A stretch of 23,770 nucleotides of DNA, taken from NCBI GenBank assembly GCA_023266455.1, contig JAHFQD010000002.1, positions 1 through 23,770 on the forward strand, given 5' to 3'. Both the position numbers and the translations under genes were made by a program. Positions 21,701 through 23,770 of this stretch are shown here, piece after piece (the first letter of the stretch is position 1; every line of letters starts with the position of its first letter). The notes under the pieces were generated by a model, which did no database searches, was not told where the DNA came from, and saw nothing but the letters and a program-made list of their open reading frames with translations. The DNA is from Candidatus Muproteobacteria bacterium. Lineage in GTDB: Bacteria > Pseudomonadota > Gammaproteobacteria > Acidiferrobacterales > Sulfurifustaceae.

Positions 21701-23770
21701 GCGCCGTCGCCTTCATGGTCGGTTTGAGCGGATATGTCGTTCGGTGCAGCGCGTGTCGAGACGTCGCTTTTTAATTCTTGCTCTCCAAGAGGCTGTTCTC
21801 CGAAGAGCGCATCGATAATTGTTCGTTGCGTTAAAGCGACTAAATCCGAATGGGAAATTTCGCTCAGTTGAGGATCCGGCATTTGCCATCCATAGTCGCG
21901 CAGCAACGCCGGATGCAAATAGGTAAAAAGAACAGATCGTCCTACCGTCGTGGGGTGGCGGAGTTCTAATTGTTGGCGTTCGCTTTCGCCAGCGACAATG
22001 AGGATGTCCGCTTCCGCATGGGTAATGATGAATTGTTCCGTTCGGAAGTCATTAATGATTTCCGCATCGACGCCCGCTGCGGCGAGGGCGTCTTGATACT
22101 CAGGGAGAAGGGGAGCACGCCATCTTCCCGCGCGATGGGCGATAAGTCCCGCCGATTCCACGTGGATCAAGTCTTGTAATCCAAGCGCTTGTACTTTTTG
22201 CCGAGCTAGTACGGCCGGCACGGCGCTGCGATGAATACCGCCTTTGCAAACGAAGCAAATTCTGATCGGCGTGCCGGTTGCTATCGCGGTTTGGATAGAG
22301 TTTCTTACCGCATGTGCCGCAGGGGTGAGACCGTTCAATAATGGGATGTCGATCTCAAACCTTTCTCTATCTACCGATCCGCCTCCGACCCGCTGATAAA
22401 GAGCGACGATTTTCCCTTCGTGCACCGGTGCTTCAAAAGGTACGTCGGCAATTCGTGGCCGCGGCGTCGATCCATCGATCACCCAGATTTGATTGCGATG
22501 GGTAGGAAGCGATCTGTGGCGTCCGAAACCGAGAGCAGAAATATCGCCAAGGTATCGGCCATCTGAATCGAATGCTTTCACAACGCCCTGATTTGGATCA
22601 TCGACGATGGAATGCAAGTCGTCGGCAGTGACGGCGCTCGTTCTTGTTTCGGCGATGATGGTTTCTAGCGTCGATCGCCTTGGTTCTGGCACAACGGCTT
22701 GTGTGGTTAGGTTGTCGATTCTTACCGGAAAAATATTTCCACCTGGGTAAATACGATACGCGTGAACGAGGCGATTGTTTCGCGCTGCATATACCCAACT
22801 GCCGGGGGCTCCATCTGGTTGTCTCGCATCCGCGCTGGATCGCAGTCTGGCCGCTTCTTGCGCTTCGGTGAAATTGCCGTAAGTCGTGGTTTCGAGGGGG
22901 ATGTCGTTGGCGTATACGTAATCCGGAGGCAACGGGATTTCATAGAACGTAAAGTCCGTTCCTTCCGGACCAGACCAGTGACGCATGTTTGTATAGGGGA
23001 CTGTCTCGGTCTGTGGAGCACGTCCTGTGTAGTGCGCGAAATAAAAATCTTCGGCTGCCGCGATTTGGTCGGAAGAGAGTGCACTTGTCGGTACTGCTTT
23101 GCGTGCCGCGAACCGGTTTGCATTGTTTTGACGCGCTCTTTTAAGGAACAACATCAGAAGTTGCATCGCTTCCGCAAATACCTCCGCTTGCGGACGCGTG
23201 GAAGTCATTAAATCGGCGAACTCGACTTCTCCTCTCTTGCCGTATATCAGCTGTATGTCGCCGAGCCCTCTCAACGCATTTGGACCTTCGGCTTTAAGGA
23301 GAGTGATATTTTCGATTATTTGATCGACGCTCAACTCGTTGAGCCATGGGCAATCTCTAATAGCGACCGGGACCGTCCCATTGCTGATGATGATGTCTTT
23401 CGATCCTCCTTCTCTTAGATCGTAAACAATGATGTCGACATCGAAGATTTGATCGGGGCCATAGGCATTGAGGACATTGTAACCTCTTTGGCGTTGCGAT
23501 CTCAGAATGATCGGCTCTCGATTGAAAGAGCGTTTGGAGACAGAGTGCTCATCGCCCATCCACGAACGGTTCCGGAACCCGACGATGTGACCGTTCGCGA
23601 ACATGAATACACTCTTGTACAGACCCGATCCTTTGAATGGACCGATTAGCACTTGTGGTGGAACCGCCAGGACGGTTCCCGTTTCATCCGCGACGACGTA
23701 GTTACCGTCGTCGGTTTTCCATGGCTGATTATTTTCAAAGAGAAGCGAATAAGGAGATTCCCAAGGCTGC
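1..23770 (-). CDS. Giant multidomain protein, internal fragment of one gene (both ends missing)
   Basis: A single minus-strand reading frame is open across the whole window: 7,923 codons without a stop, read on plus-strand triplets starting at position 1. Neither start nor stop codon lies in the window. Recognisable domains occur in this same frame from end to end, including an LMW-PTP, a protein glutaminase, two serine glutaminases, a GNAT, a PP2C phosphatase and several methyltransferase-like folds. That rules out chance openness and shows that no frameshift is present. I saw no signal peptide (the N-terminus is absent) and no convincing membrane segment. Cysteine is sparse. Acidic Gly/Ser/Asp/Asn/Thr-rich linkers separate the domains. 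The gene is neither NRPS nor PKS: no carrier, adenylation or ketosynthase motifs appear. Most likely it is a giant effector-like or surface polyenzyme of a bacterium, perhaps Omnitrophota; function and phylum are inference. Confidence 0.95.
793..1179 (-). other. Region between the two terminal methyltransferases (residues 7531-7659)
   Basis: A short beta portion (NQWINLEGQWTT, FVYWNETHQVWLPVR), a glycine/isoleucine-rich run (GIAGISAIGVII, too short and too glycine-rich for a confident membrane helix) and an acidic polar end (EHPISGRRAENENDG). No family recognised. The last part is a linker into the CheR-like domain. Confidence 0.4.
1180..1692 (-). other. Class I SAM-dependent methyltransferase domain (residues 7360-7530)
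   Basis: Motif I is LRILDIATGPKGRFVRDAHR (residues 7384-7403): strand, then a D-x-x-x-G-x-x-G loop, then a helix. A second strand ends in TAVGIDPALPDL (acidic residue for the ribose). Later come SFDRIISAWNIFAYG (motif IV strand; family: FDlI-x-s-x-n-x-l) and WLSPRGRFLTFDL (turn and strand 5). Motif I lacks the second of the usual three glycines, but the fold is convincing. Substrate unknown. A region of about 380 bases downstream separates it from the CheR-like domain. Confidence 0.65.
1693..2244 (-). other. Unassigned region preceding the fourth methyltransferase (residues 7176-7359)
   Basis: The first half is beta-rich (ATRISLVVVGDSRFHARVRL, NNAVIRHRMLVDMTTAIDGG, DHVVRVSHFDE), a possible small beta domain. 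The second half contains helix ILDIARRHFENLGVQF and a segment PQLLSARWLRDELTYELTNRG that leads into the methyltransferase and may be its N-terminal helices. No catalytic motif found. Confidence 0.4.
2245..2670 (-). other. Long low-complexity linker (residues 7034-7175)
   Basis: It begins with a basic part (TKPRAVALRPPNQRGKTGPG) and becomes rich in Gly, Asn, Thr, Ser and Asp (for example TAENNLNATNSVNGDSPGKD, then GRDDDDHAESGRSGD). This is the longest clearly unstructured stretch in the fragment, separating the PP2C half from the terminal methyltransferases. The basic start may contact nucleic acid or acidic surfaces, but that is a guess. Confidence 0.7.
2671..2994 (-). other. Short folded segment between two disordered linkers (residues 6926-7033)
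   Basis: Contains strands HIELLVGSDIVATTP and TRLQLHEAGDGLFVSAFEL followed by helices (ARAGQFLAQTMHEIGCGAMRD and ALNNLQADQAIAEALAARAK). It resembles a small alpha/beta domain, but I cannot assign it. The last helix grades into a basic stretch (MRTGRDRRTKPR). Confidence 0.4.
2995..3213 (-). other. Long acidic linker after the PP2C domain (residues 6853-6925)
   Basis: Asp, Ser, Gly, Arg, Pro and Thr dominate (for example SEHDSRSADDDRAPSD) and large hydrophobic residues are nearly absent. Probably disordered. Confidence 0.65.
3214..3960 (-). other. PP2C-family (PPM) Ser/Thr phosphatase domain (residues 6604-6852)
   Basis: PPM phosphatases use two metal ions held by conserved aspartates. The motifs run in family order: HAETEDSVY (family: NEDs), ILIITDGVGGQLDGGETSA (DGxGGh-x-G-x-x-AS; Asp6637, codon 3859-3861), LSATTFLALCID (the AxTTa strand), VQIGNSRMYEV (vGDSRaY), RYLLMTDGWW (LLcSDGl; Asp6785) and GDDAGIIVADV (DdatvivV; Asp6842). 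The metal aspartates in the DGVGG, TDGWW and DDA motifs are intact. The GDSR motif reads GNSR, a change near the active site. Length, about 250 residues, is normal. The typical VTRDHS segment is replaced by an unrelated polar loop around residues 6684-6705. Probably an active or near-active protein phosphatase, but its substrate is unknown. Confidence 0.85.
3961..4629 (-). other. Region between module C3 and the PP2C domain (residues 6381-6603)
   Basis: Begins with a strongly acidic helix (FYLSEEEDFLDNEELLEVIE). Several strands and loops follow (for example PVISIYDPSAF, IIATFRIRLA, ERHGTSYVVEAID), then a short Rossmann-like piece: a helix EQVQEIIADVI, a strand ITEIIINNSAFP, a helix NLVDELSGAI and a strand PVTVRPSAADRNALAI. 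The last part may be an N-terminal extension of the phosphatase. Family not recognised. Confidence 0.4.
4630..5016 (-). repeat. Repeat module C, copy 3 (residues 6252-6380)
   Basis: Starts with AGGAVDNAQAP and contains SELIADLAQLAPGETRTY, VRNDPDSD, ILEFALLEVRRTDDGGY and YRYQPIEERVAAA. It is followed by an acidic segment and the region leading to the PP2C phosphatase. Confidence 0.8.
5041..5160 (-). repeat. Truncated relative of module A preceding module C3
   Basis: ESLPTDIGDFWIEG and the following TERVQLIRALDRY align with the second half of module A2 (GVPTDLAEVWVEN, then HRFQLIQSID). The first half with PENGGV and VPVIRADLYG is not recognisable, though LARGFRAG may correspond to IRADLYG. The helix LIRALDRYVALAIRAR also resembles the helix before module C1. 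The region seems to be a fused or eroded A-C unit. Confidence 0.45.
5161..6780 (-). other. Unassigned alpha/beta stretch, possibly kinase-like (residues 5664-6203)
   Basis: Sequence order is faintly like a protein-kinase or aminoglycoside-kinase N-lobe: strands TIRTFEGKGLILSS, a helix AQFNRLADRLAELGVRVQRP, then IGIVIEPFAYCW as a possible hinge, and later a helix and strand with GINSNYFTLNVDVHGQLALG. The invariant Lys, HxD and DFG motifs are not found, so this is not a functional kinase by sequence. The second half has TKLLAAVLLAQERW, GPDGTPHVIYDLYRTL and a helical tail EQEFLTEVLAELRVELA. Family unknown. Confidence 0.3.
6781..8397 (-). other. Unassigned alpha/beta stretch (residues 5125-5663)
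   Basis: No family recognised. The first part (residues 5125-5260) is beta-rich, with ENFYEISFRP and DVVTLEFQTS. The next part alternates helices and strands, including RAVRERGLGRELIARGFEP, ALREMPRIDPTQLLRMVISE and RVSFEGRGAFVRVTMSRSHG. A Pro/Arg-rich spacer (GDGDEPRPRPRGPR) follows, then a helical region ending in LVNYLLLAALRYPRTRRYFE and a short beta portion. The strand pair with RVSFEGRGAFVRVTM, followed by GLEIGNLQPGSAVPILLAAL, has the look of a folded enzyme-like core, but no catalytic signature is evident. Confidence 0.4.
8398..8889 (-). other. Helical extension after the metalloprotease-like module (residues 4961-5124)
   Basis: Continuous amphipathic helices rich in Glu, Arg, Leu and Ala (for example IIDLVETQLSQAHAELARLD, RIELEQRIVALDTARGLID). 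Likely coiled coil. A similar helical stretch follows the degenerate copy B1, so the helical region may belong to the same module. Confidence 0.45.
8890..9159 (-). other. HELDH metalloprotease-like module B2 (residues 4871-4960)
   Basis: The helix MMTHELDHLRS supplies an HExxH zinc-binding motif (His4920, Glu4921, His4924; codons 8998-9012). The segment IVFEGGANHIAQLL, 33 residues on, gives Glu4957 as a possible third ligand of gluzincin type. Before the motif come DWIRNGGDPDHIPRAF and NGHIYM, a beta element shared with the decayed copy B1 (19762-19947). The arrangement of a short strand, then an HExxH helix, then a Glu helix is common in small bacterial and toxin metallopeptidases, but I cannot name the family. 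If active it could cut host or target proteins, or the giant chain itself. Confidence 0.5.
9264..9390 (-). other. Acidic/proline linker (residues 4794-4835)
   Basis: Asp, Gly, Asn, Lys, Pro and Arg dominate (for example SGGDNDISPNDGGDKPRPVW). It joins the GNAT-like domain to the metalloprotease-like module. Confidence 0.55.
9385..10302 (-). other. GNAT-like N-acetyltransferase domain (residues 4490-4795)
   Basis: GNAT enzymes transfer an acetyl or related acyl group from acyl-CoA. The CoA-binding motif A is visible: ALSIKVAEQSRGLGVSALMI (residues 4625-4644), with the Q-x-RGLG-x-(S/A) pattern of the pyrophosphate loop and the helix after it. The next element YDRLYAPVRPNEK matches the strand and beta-bulge where GNATs read L-x-V-x-x-x-N, including the Asn. 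Upstream strands (LTLVCFAED and TQVIALGLLT) and downstream GGRIVAIAP, EQWSKFTGR and GVWVVH fit the rest of the fold. At roughly 300 residues it is longer than a minimal GNAT (about 150), with insertions around residues 4580-4620 and 4665-4700. Substrate unknown; protein or small-molecule acetylation are both possible. Confidence 0.6.
10381..10758 (-). repeat. Repeat module C, copy 2 (residues 4338-4463)
   Basis: Starts with AGGGVDNPQAP and contains SASELVSDLATLSP, VRNDPDSD, ILEFLLLD, DGTY and YRYRPIEERFAD. It is closest to copy 3 (4630-5016): both share VRNDPDSD, NAD, ILEF and YRPIEER or YQPIEER. It sits directly before the GNAT-like domain. Confidence 0.8.
10855..11322 (-). other. Class I SAM-dependent methyltransferase domain (residues 4150-4305)
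   Basis: The most canonical methyltransferase in the window. Motif I is TIVLDVGGGNGINAD (residues 4172-4186), followed by helix IRTLGPSR and the strand VIGIEPDADQLELA, whose acidic residue would bind the SAM ribose. Further on are SVFVLDM (motif IV-like strand) and MRVGGYVVTSC (the LkPGG-like turn and strand 5). Length, about 155 residues, fits a minimal methyltransferase core. The substrate is unknown. It is joined by a Pro/Asp-rich linker to the glutaminase pair on one side and by PPPTIAGGGVD to module C2 on the other. Confidence 0.75.
11470..12480 (-). other. Serine glutaminase domain, copy 2, degenerate pseudoenzyme (residues 3764-4100)
   Basis: Clearly homologous to copy 1 over its length: KLFTYVLAQRLNVL, GRFLQARGNYGD, LAHNGISPWTGERVID, the GAYEVSGEY segment (Tyr4037) and LTTVSQRLGWSRYG all align. 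Key residues are lost. SISK has become GIYK (Gly3862 in place of the nucleophile, Lys3865 kept), NAGA has become DAGA (Asp3902), and KSGIGGG has become MIVGGNS. Conversely, at the position where copy 1 has His, this copy has Tyr3985. A Ser/Thr/Asn-rich insertion containing a 60-bp tandem repeat sits just before the altered SISK position. It cannot use the normal mechanism and is probably structural or regulatory, possibly pairing with copy 1 (glutaminases oligomerise). Confidence 0.8.
12226..12345 (-). repeat. Tandem duplication of a 60-bp (20-residue) unit inside glutaminase copy 2
   Basis: Two adjacent units (12286-12345 and 12226-12285) read T(I/V)GN(S/T)-x-STY at their starts. The DNA string taagtcgacg occurs in each, exactly 60 bases apart (12260 and 12320). 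The unit seems to be copied from the VGN strand that precedes the catalytic Ser in an intact glutaminase. The expansion adds about 40 residues just before the degraded nucleophile position. Confidence 0.75.
12514..12660 (-). other. Polar linker between the two glutaminase domains (residues 3704-3752)
   Basis: Ser, Gly, Asp, His, Glu and Thr dominate (for example GSDDTSGSPDSGTQSGGHSD, then a Thr-rich tail). It separates the tandem glutaminase domains and is likely disordered and exposed. Confidence 0.6.
12670..13560 (-). other. Serine glutaminase (GlsA-type) domain, copy 1, mostly intact (residues 3404-3700)
   Basis: GlsA-type enzymes hydrolyse free L-glutamine to glutamate and ammonia, using a beta-lactamase-like Ser-x-x-Lys. 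The domain is close to the usual length of about 300 residues and keeps the family landmarks: PGLKSLSDMAPDQFGMTLV (family: iPeLa..dpd.fGia), the nucleophile SISK (Ser3464, Lys3467), NAGA (Asn3509), DRN before the central helix, LARNGISPWTG, GTYDGAGE (Tyr3634) and KSGIGGGFVG, then GNS near the end. One active-site position differs: where the family has YF-x-QCS, the sequence is HSLLCS, so the tyrosine that contacts substrate is replaced. Catalysis is therefore plausible but not assured. It is followed by a Ser/Gly/Asp/Glu-rich linker and a second, more decayed copy. Confidence 0.85.
13735..14412 (-). other. Second divergent methyltransferase-like domain (residues 3120-3345)
   Basis: The segment CLYGGAGTDVSKCLLAT (residues 3148-3164) looks like a glycine-rich motif I followed by a helix, and the strand DLYFVSNAP (residues 3168-3176) follows as expected. 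After a helical insert come two strands (TVTVDWNDGGLRIRFPW), IRFIAADIT with an acidic residue typical of motif III, a helix, GVDFYFQSAG as a central strand and loop, and a final helix and strand SVRRYFITDDF. The layout is that of a Rossmann-type methyltransferase, but I cannot name the family and the C-terminal strand pair is short. Function unknown. Confidence 0.45.
14425..14967 (-). other. Long polar linker, probably disordered (residues 2935-3115)
   Basis: Rich in Asp, Glu, Arg, Gly, Ser, Thr and Pro, with no continuous hydrophobic core (for example DDRLQDDQARDAEDVTETD). A short central part (LGNIPTLRDLATRRSGRHDV) may fold on binding. It precedes the second methyltransferase-like domain. 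Confidence 0.6.
14968..15399 (-). other. Helical, probably coiled-coil region (residues 2791-2934)
   Basis: Heptad-like charged helices without Pro or Gly breaks, for example EQDAALAARDANLTANAVRF, DAAHALDVARS and VSALQMELLRLRTAWTRIAT. One short beta element (RGERLYLIRRGQPLIH) interrupts them. No catalytic motif. It likely spaces the upstream alpha/beta region from the long acidic linker that follows. Confidence 0.5.
15400..16632 (-). other. Alpha/beta region, tentatively IucA/IucC-siderophore-synthetase-like (residues 2380-2790)
   Basis: Several short patterns appear in the order found in IucA/IucC (NIS synthetase) proteins: SLRVIV followed by ILKFSGRGLYG (family: SLRT then a Lys-containing strand), an ALWREPP strand (family: LRE-x-P), and ESVTETHAHAQRHSENM followed by a strand and VDLQTQDL (family: EaHgQN, then RD). 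The match is patchy: the family's EaH-x-QN spacing is broken by an insertion and the final Arg-Asp is not seen, so this may instead be a divergent kinase-like fold. If related, activity is doubtful. Residues 2290-2380 upstream are mixed helices and loops linking it to the protein-glutaminase domain. Confidence 0.3.
16915..17382 (-). other. Protein-glutaminase (protein glutamine deamidase) domain (residues 2130-2285)
   Basis: Protein glutaminases convert protein-bound glutamine to glutamate with a papain-like Cys-His-Asp triad. The nucleophile motif is present: DEGCYARAELIAHEM (residues 2164-2178), close to DGCYARAH of the Chryseobacterium enzyme, with Cys2167 (codon 17269-17271). A YHVV strand provides His2216, 49 residues later, and LHDEPV provides Asp2241, 25 residues after that. 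The spacing is slightly longer than the roughly 41 and 20 of the characterised secreted enzyme. Before the motif is the expected helix and loop (TMALFRQLRTIEGLSQAYP), and after it the strand GKAWIFPAEG. Same-fold relatives are bacterial toxins and effectors that deamidate host proteins. All triad residues are present, so the domain may be active. The neighbouring domains, also largely protein modifiers, support an effector-like role. Confidence 0.8.
17419..17691 (-). repeat. Repeat module A, copy 2 (residues 2027-2117)
   Basis: Second copy of module A (see 20161-20430). It carries IPHGV, the PENGGV turn, LLDVDGQ, TFVPVIRADLYG, WVENSG and IDGPVL in the same order. It lies immediately upstream of the protein-glutaminase domain, joined by a short linker ending in RGGAVDEP. 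That linker echoes the start of the C modules. A shortened relative lacking the first half appears at 5041-5160, where SLPTDIGDFWIEG aligns with GVPTDLAEVWVEN. Confidence 0.8.
17746..18114 (-). repeat. Repeat module C, copy 1 (residues 1886-2008)
   Basis: A module of about 125 residues present three times in the window. Common pattern: GG(G/A)-x-VD(E/N) near the start; SP-I-E-A-A-E-L-I or its variant; PGET; a VR(D/N) strand; ILEF-x2-L; a DG-x-Y strand; then an acidic helix and the terminal (Y/F)-x-Y-(R/Q)-P-IE. This copy has a helix before it like the one before copy 3 and leads straight into module A2. No enzymatic motif is apparent. It could be a small alpha/beta binding domain or a linker unit recruited repeatedly in front of catalytic domains. 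Confidence 0.8.
18115..19609 (-). other. Long alpha-helical region without recognised family (residues 1388-1885)
   Basis: About 500 residues of amphipathic helices with few glycines, for example EEMRIMRVMLRVERIIGAEA, RALHDLLLAYPGLLESVTAW and AALARGAARELVNAIDLGMA. It follows the degenerate protease-like module, much as a helical extension follows the intact copy B2. Around 18541-18600 the string HAFYRDGQIYILGENS interrupts the helices and resembles the NG-x-IY beta element of the B modules, so a third decayed copy may be embedded. No catalytic motif is visible. Scaffold or helical-repeat function is a guess. Confidence 0.4.
19610..19807 (-). repeat. Tandem duplication of a 99-bp (33-residue) unit
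   Basis: Two adjacent units, 19610-19708 and 19709-19807, are similar in DNA and protein. Both carry the 16-base string aaatcggaggcaacta and start with tgttcgg. In protein they read E(I/V)DSLLVASDLE, then A-x(n)-N-(V/A)-R-T and (V/P)-x-EQ. The period is exactly 99 bases, so frame is preserved. The units are predicted amphipathic helices, suggesting expansion of a helical hairpin. The last helix of the degenerate protease-like module is itself the first element of the N-terminal unit. Confidence 0.85.
19762..19947 (-). other. Degenerate copy (B1) of the metalloprotease-like module (residues 1275-1336)
   Basis: This stretch aligns residue by residue with module B2 (8890-9159). Landmarks are SFL, then W-I-x2-GGD-x-D-x2-PR-x-F, then NG-x-(L/I)-Y, and finally the helix that in B2 carries HELDH. 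Here that helix reads NEIDS, so both metal-binding histidines are gone although the Glu and Asp remain. It cannot bind zinc in the HExxH manner and is best read as a pseudoprotease or structural copy. It continues into the two 33-residue repeats, whose first unit begins with the same EIDSLL segment. A third, fainter relative may lie at about 18500-18600, where RDGQIYILGENSADAL keeps the NG-x-IY-like pattern. Confidence 0.65.
20161..20430 (-). repeat. Repeat module A, copy 1 (residues 1114-1203)
   Basis: A roughly 90-residue beta-rich module of unknown function, present again as copy 2 at 17419-17691. Shared landmarks in order are IPHGV, a Phe/Gln segment followed by PENGGV, LLD(A/V)DGQ, TFVPVIRADLYG, a WxENSG strand and IDGP(A/V)L. 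The DNA is also alike: around 20287-20315 and 17551-17579 a 29-base stretch differs at one position. This copy precedes the degenerate protease-like module B1, whereas copy 2 precedes the protein-glutaminase domain. Confidence 0.8.
20431..20889 (-). other. Helical region between methyltransferase-like domain and module A1 (residues 961-1113)
   Basis: Mostly amphipathic helices (LRVVILETAQLVDEL, LLSRMRESMTEALAQLWQSI, LNAALHTIGREVFEEIF) with short polar loops, one of them Asp/Gly-rich (residues 1004-1022). No family recognised and no catalytic motif seen. It may pack against the neighbouring methyltransferase-like domain, or form a spacer. Confidence 0.4.
20890..21567 (-). other. Degenerate class I methyltransferase-like domain (residues 735-960)
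   Basis: The order of elements resembles a SAM-dependent methyltransferase. A helix is followed by the strand and glycine loop RLTAFIPGGASRFLEP (motif I position, residues 764-779). A second strand ends in an acidic residue (ADIVVVVDPDG, residues 785-795). A later helix-strand element with LTHLRPGGYVITD (residues 895-907) corresponds to the usual LkPGG turn before strand 5. The motif I glycine signature is not canonical (PGGAS in place of xGxGxG), so cofactor binding is uncertain. About 80 residues inserted between the second strand and the LRPGG turn include an aromatic cluster (YDVYYEHWLR). Best read as a divergent or inactive methyltransferase fold. Confidence 0.5.
21640..21780 (-). other. 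Acidic disordered linker (residues 664-710)
   Basis: The stretch is rich in Asp, Ser, Gly, Gln, Thr and Asn with almost no large hydrophobic residues (for example EGDGASSNRQGGDDTPTD). It separates the phosphatase domain from the following methyltransferase-like domain and probably acts as a flexible tether or an accessible cleavage region. Confidence 0.6.
21799..22272 (-). other. Low-molecular-weight protein tyrosine phosphatase domain (residues 500-657)
   Basis: LMW-PTPs hydrolyse phosphotyrosine, using a cysteine nucleophile in a CX5RS loop near the N-terminus and a distant Asp-Pro acid. Both are visible. ICFVCKGGIHRS (residues 504-515) gives Cys508-x5-Arg514-Ser515 after a beta strand, matching the family loop VCxGNxxRS. 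About 120 residues later, MPDPQ (Asp632) occupies the place of the family's DP general acid. Between them are the typical VESAG segment (family: SAG after the first helix) and the strand ADILIVAG before the second half. The length, about 150 residues, is normal. Gly511 stands where the family has the loop Asn and His513 where it often has Cys, so activity is likely but not certain. Arsenate reductases share this fold, which makes phosphatase versus reductase open. Confidence 0.8.
22273..23770 (-). other. Unassigned N-terminal part of the fragment (residues 1-499)
   Basis: I recognise no family here. The first 130 residues or so are beta-rich with many glycines and aromatic residues, including the segments YVVADETG and FANGHIVGFRNRS. 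A helical stretch follows near residues 170-225, containing LLMLFLKRARQ. Next comes a Pro/Thr/Tyr-rich portion (residues 240-320), then mixed alpha/beta sequence leading directly into the phosphatase domain. The segment just before the phosphatase (residues 445-499, with ALYQRVGGGSVD and ERFEIDIPLLNG) could be an extra strand and helix of that domain or a separate small unit. No catalytic motif is visible. Confidence 0.5.

Noticed and set aside
1..23770. NRPS, PKS or RTX/MARTX megagene.
   Set aside because: No adenylation, condensation, ketosynthase or carrier-protein motifs and no Gly-Asp nonapeptide calcium repeats are visible anywhere in the translation.
1..23770. tRNA, rRNA, CRISPR array, insertion sequence, promoter or terminator.
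   Set aside because: No cloverleaf-like sequence, regular short repeats with spacers, terminal inverted repeats or transposase were seen, and the whole window is coding, leaving no intergenic space for regulatory sites.
1..23770. Artificial fusion of several genes by sequencing errors.
   Set aside because: Domains, linkers and repeats continue in one frame over the entire length without stops. Separate genes would leave stop codons and start regions between domains, and none were found. Read-level proof is still needed.

Overview
The whole window is the inside of one gene. On the minus strand, reading plus-strand triplets that begin at positions 1, 4, 7 and so on, I translated every line and found no stop codon from 23769 down to 1. 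That is 7,923 consecutive sense codons, open at both ends. There is no intergenic DNA, start codon, ribosome binding site, terminator or RNA gene to report, and the complete protein is longer than this fragment. Residue numbers below are window numbers: residue 1 is the codon at 23767-23769, and residue n ends at plus-strand position 23770-3n.

The protein is a chain of enzyme-like and pseudo-enzyme domains joined by acidic, polar, probably disordered linkers. From N to C (right to left on the map): an unassigned region; a low-molecular-weight protein tyrosine phosphatase (LMW-PTP) domain with its C-x5-R-S loop; a degenerate methyltransferase-like domain; repeat module A1; a degenerate copy (B1) of a metalloprotease-like module; helical repeats; module C1; module A2; a protein-glutaminase (protein deamidase) domain with a readable Cys-His-Asp triad; an alpha/beta region faintly like IucA/IucC siderophore synthetases; coiled coil and linker; a second methyltransferase-like domain; two tandem serine glutaminase (GlsA-type) domains; a clear class I methyltransferase; module C2; a GNAT-like acetyltransferase; the HELDH metalloprotease-like module B2; long unassigned stretches; an A-like remnant and module C3; a PP2C-family phosphatase; two long linkers; another class I methyltransferase; and a CheR-like methyltransferase that reaches the left edge.

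The activities mostly fit covalent modification of proteins: dephosphorylation, deamidation, methylation, acetylation and proteolysis. Duplicated modules, one of them still similar at the DNA level, indicate growth by internal duplication followed by decay of some copies. The left glutaminase has lost its nucleophile and the left-out protease copy B1 has lost its metal motif.

The gene is bacterial in style: uninterrupted, moderately GC-rich by eye, with bacterial domain families. Giant genes of this kind, many times the usual length and not built like NRPS or PKS, have been reported in Omnitrophota (formerly OP3), which is my best guess for the phylum. Nothing in the window proves it; other host-associated or predatory bacteria with giant effector proteins remain possible. 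Plausible roles are a giant multi-activity effector or surface protein, or a polyprotein cut into separate enzymes.
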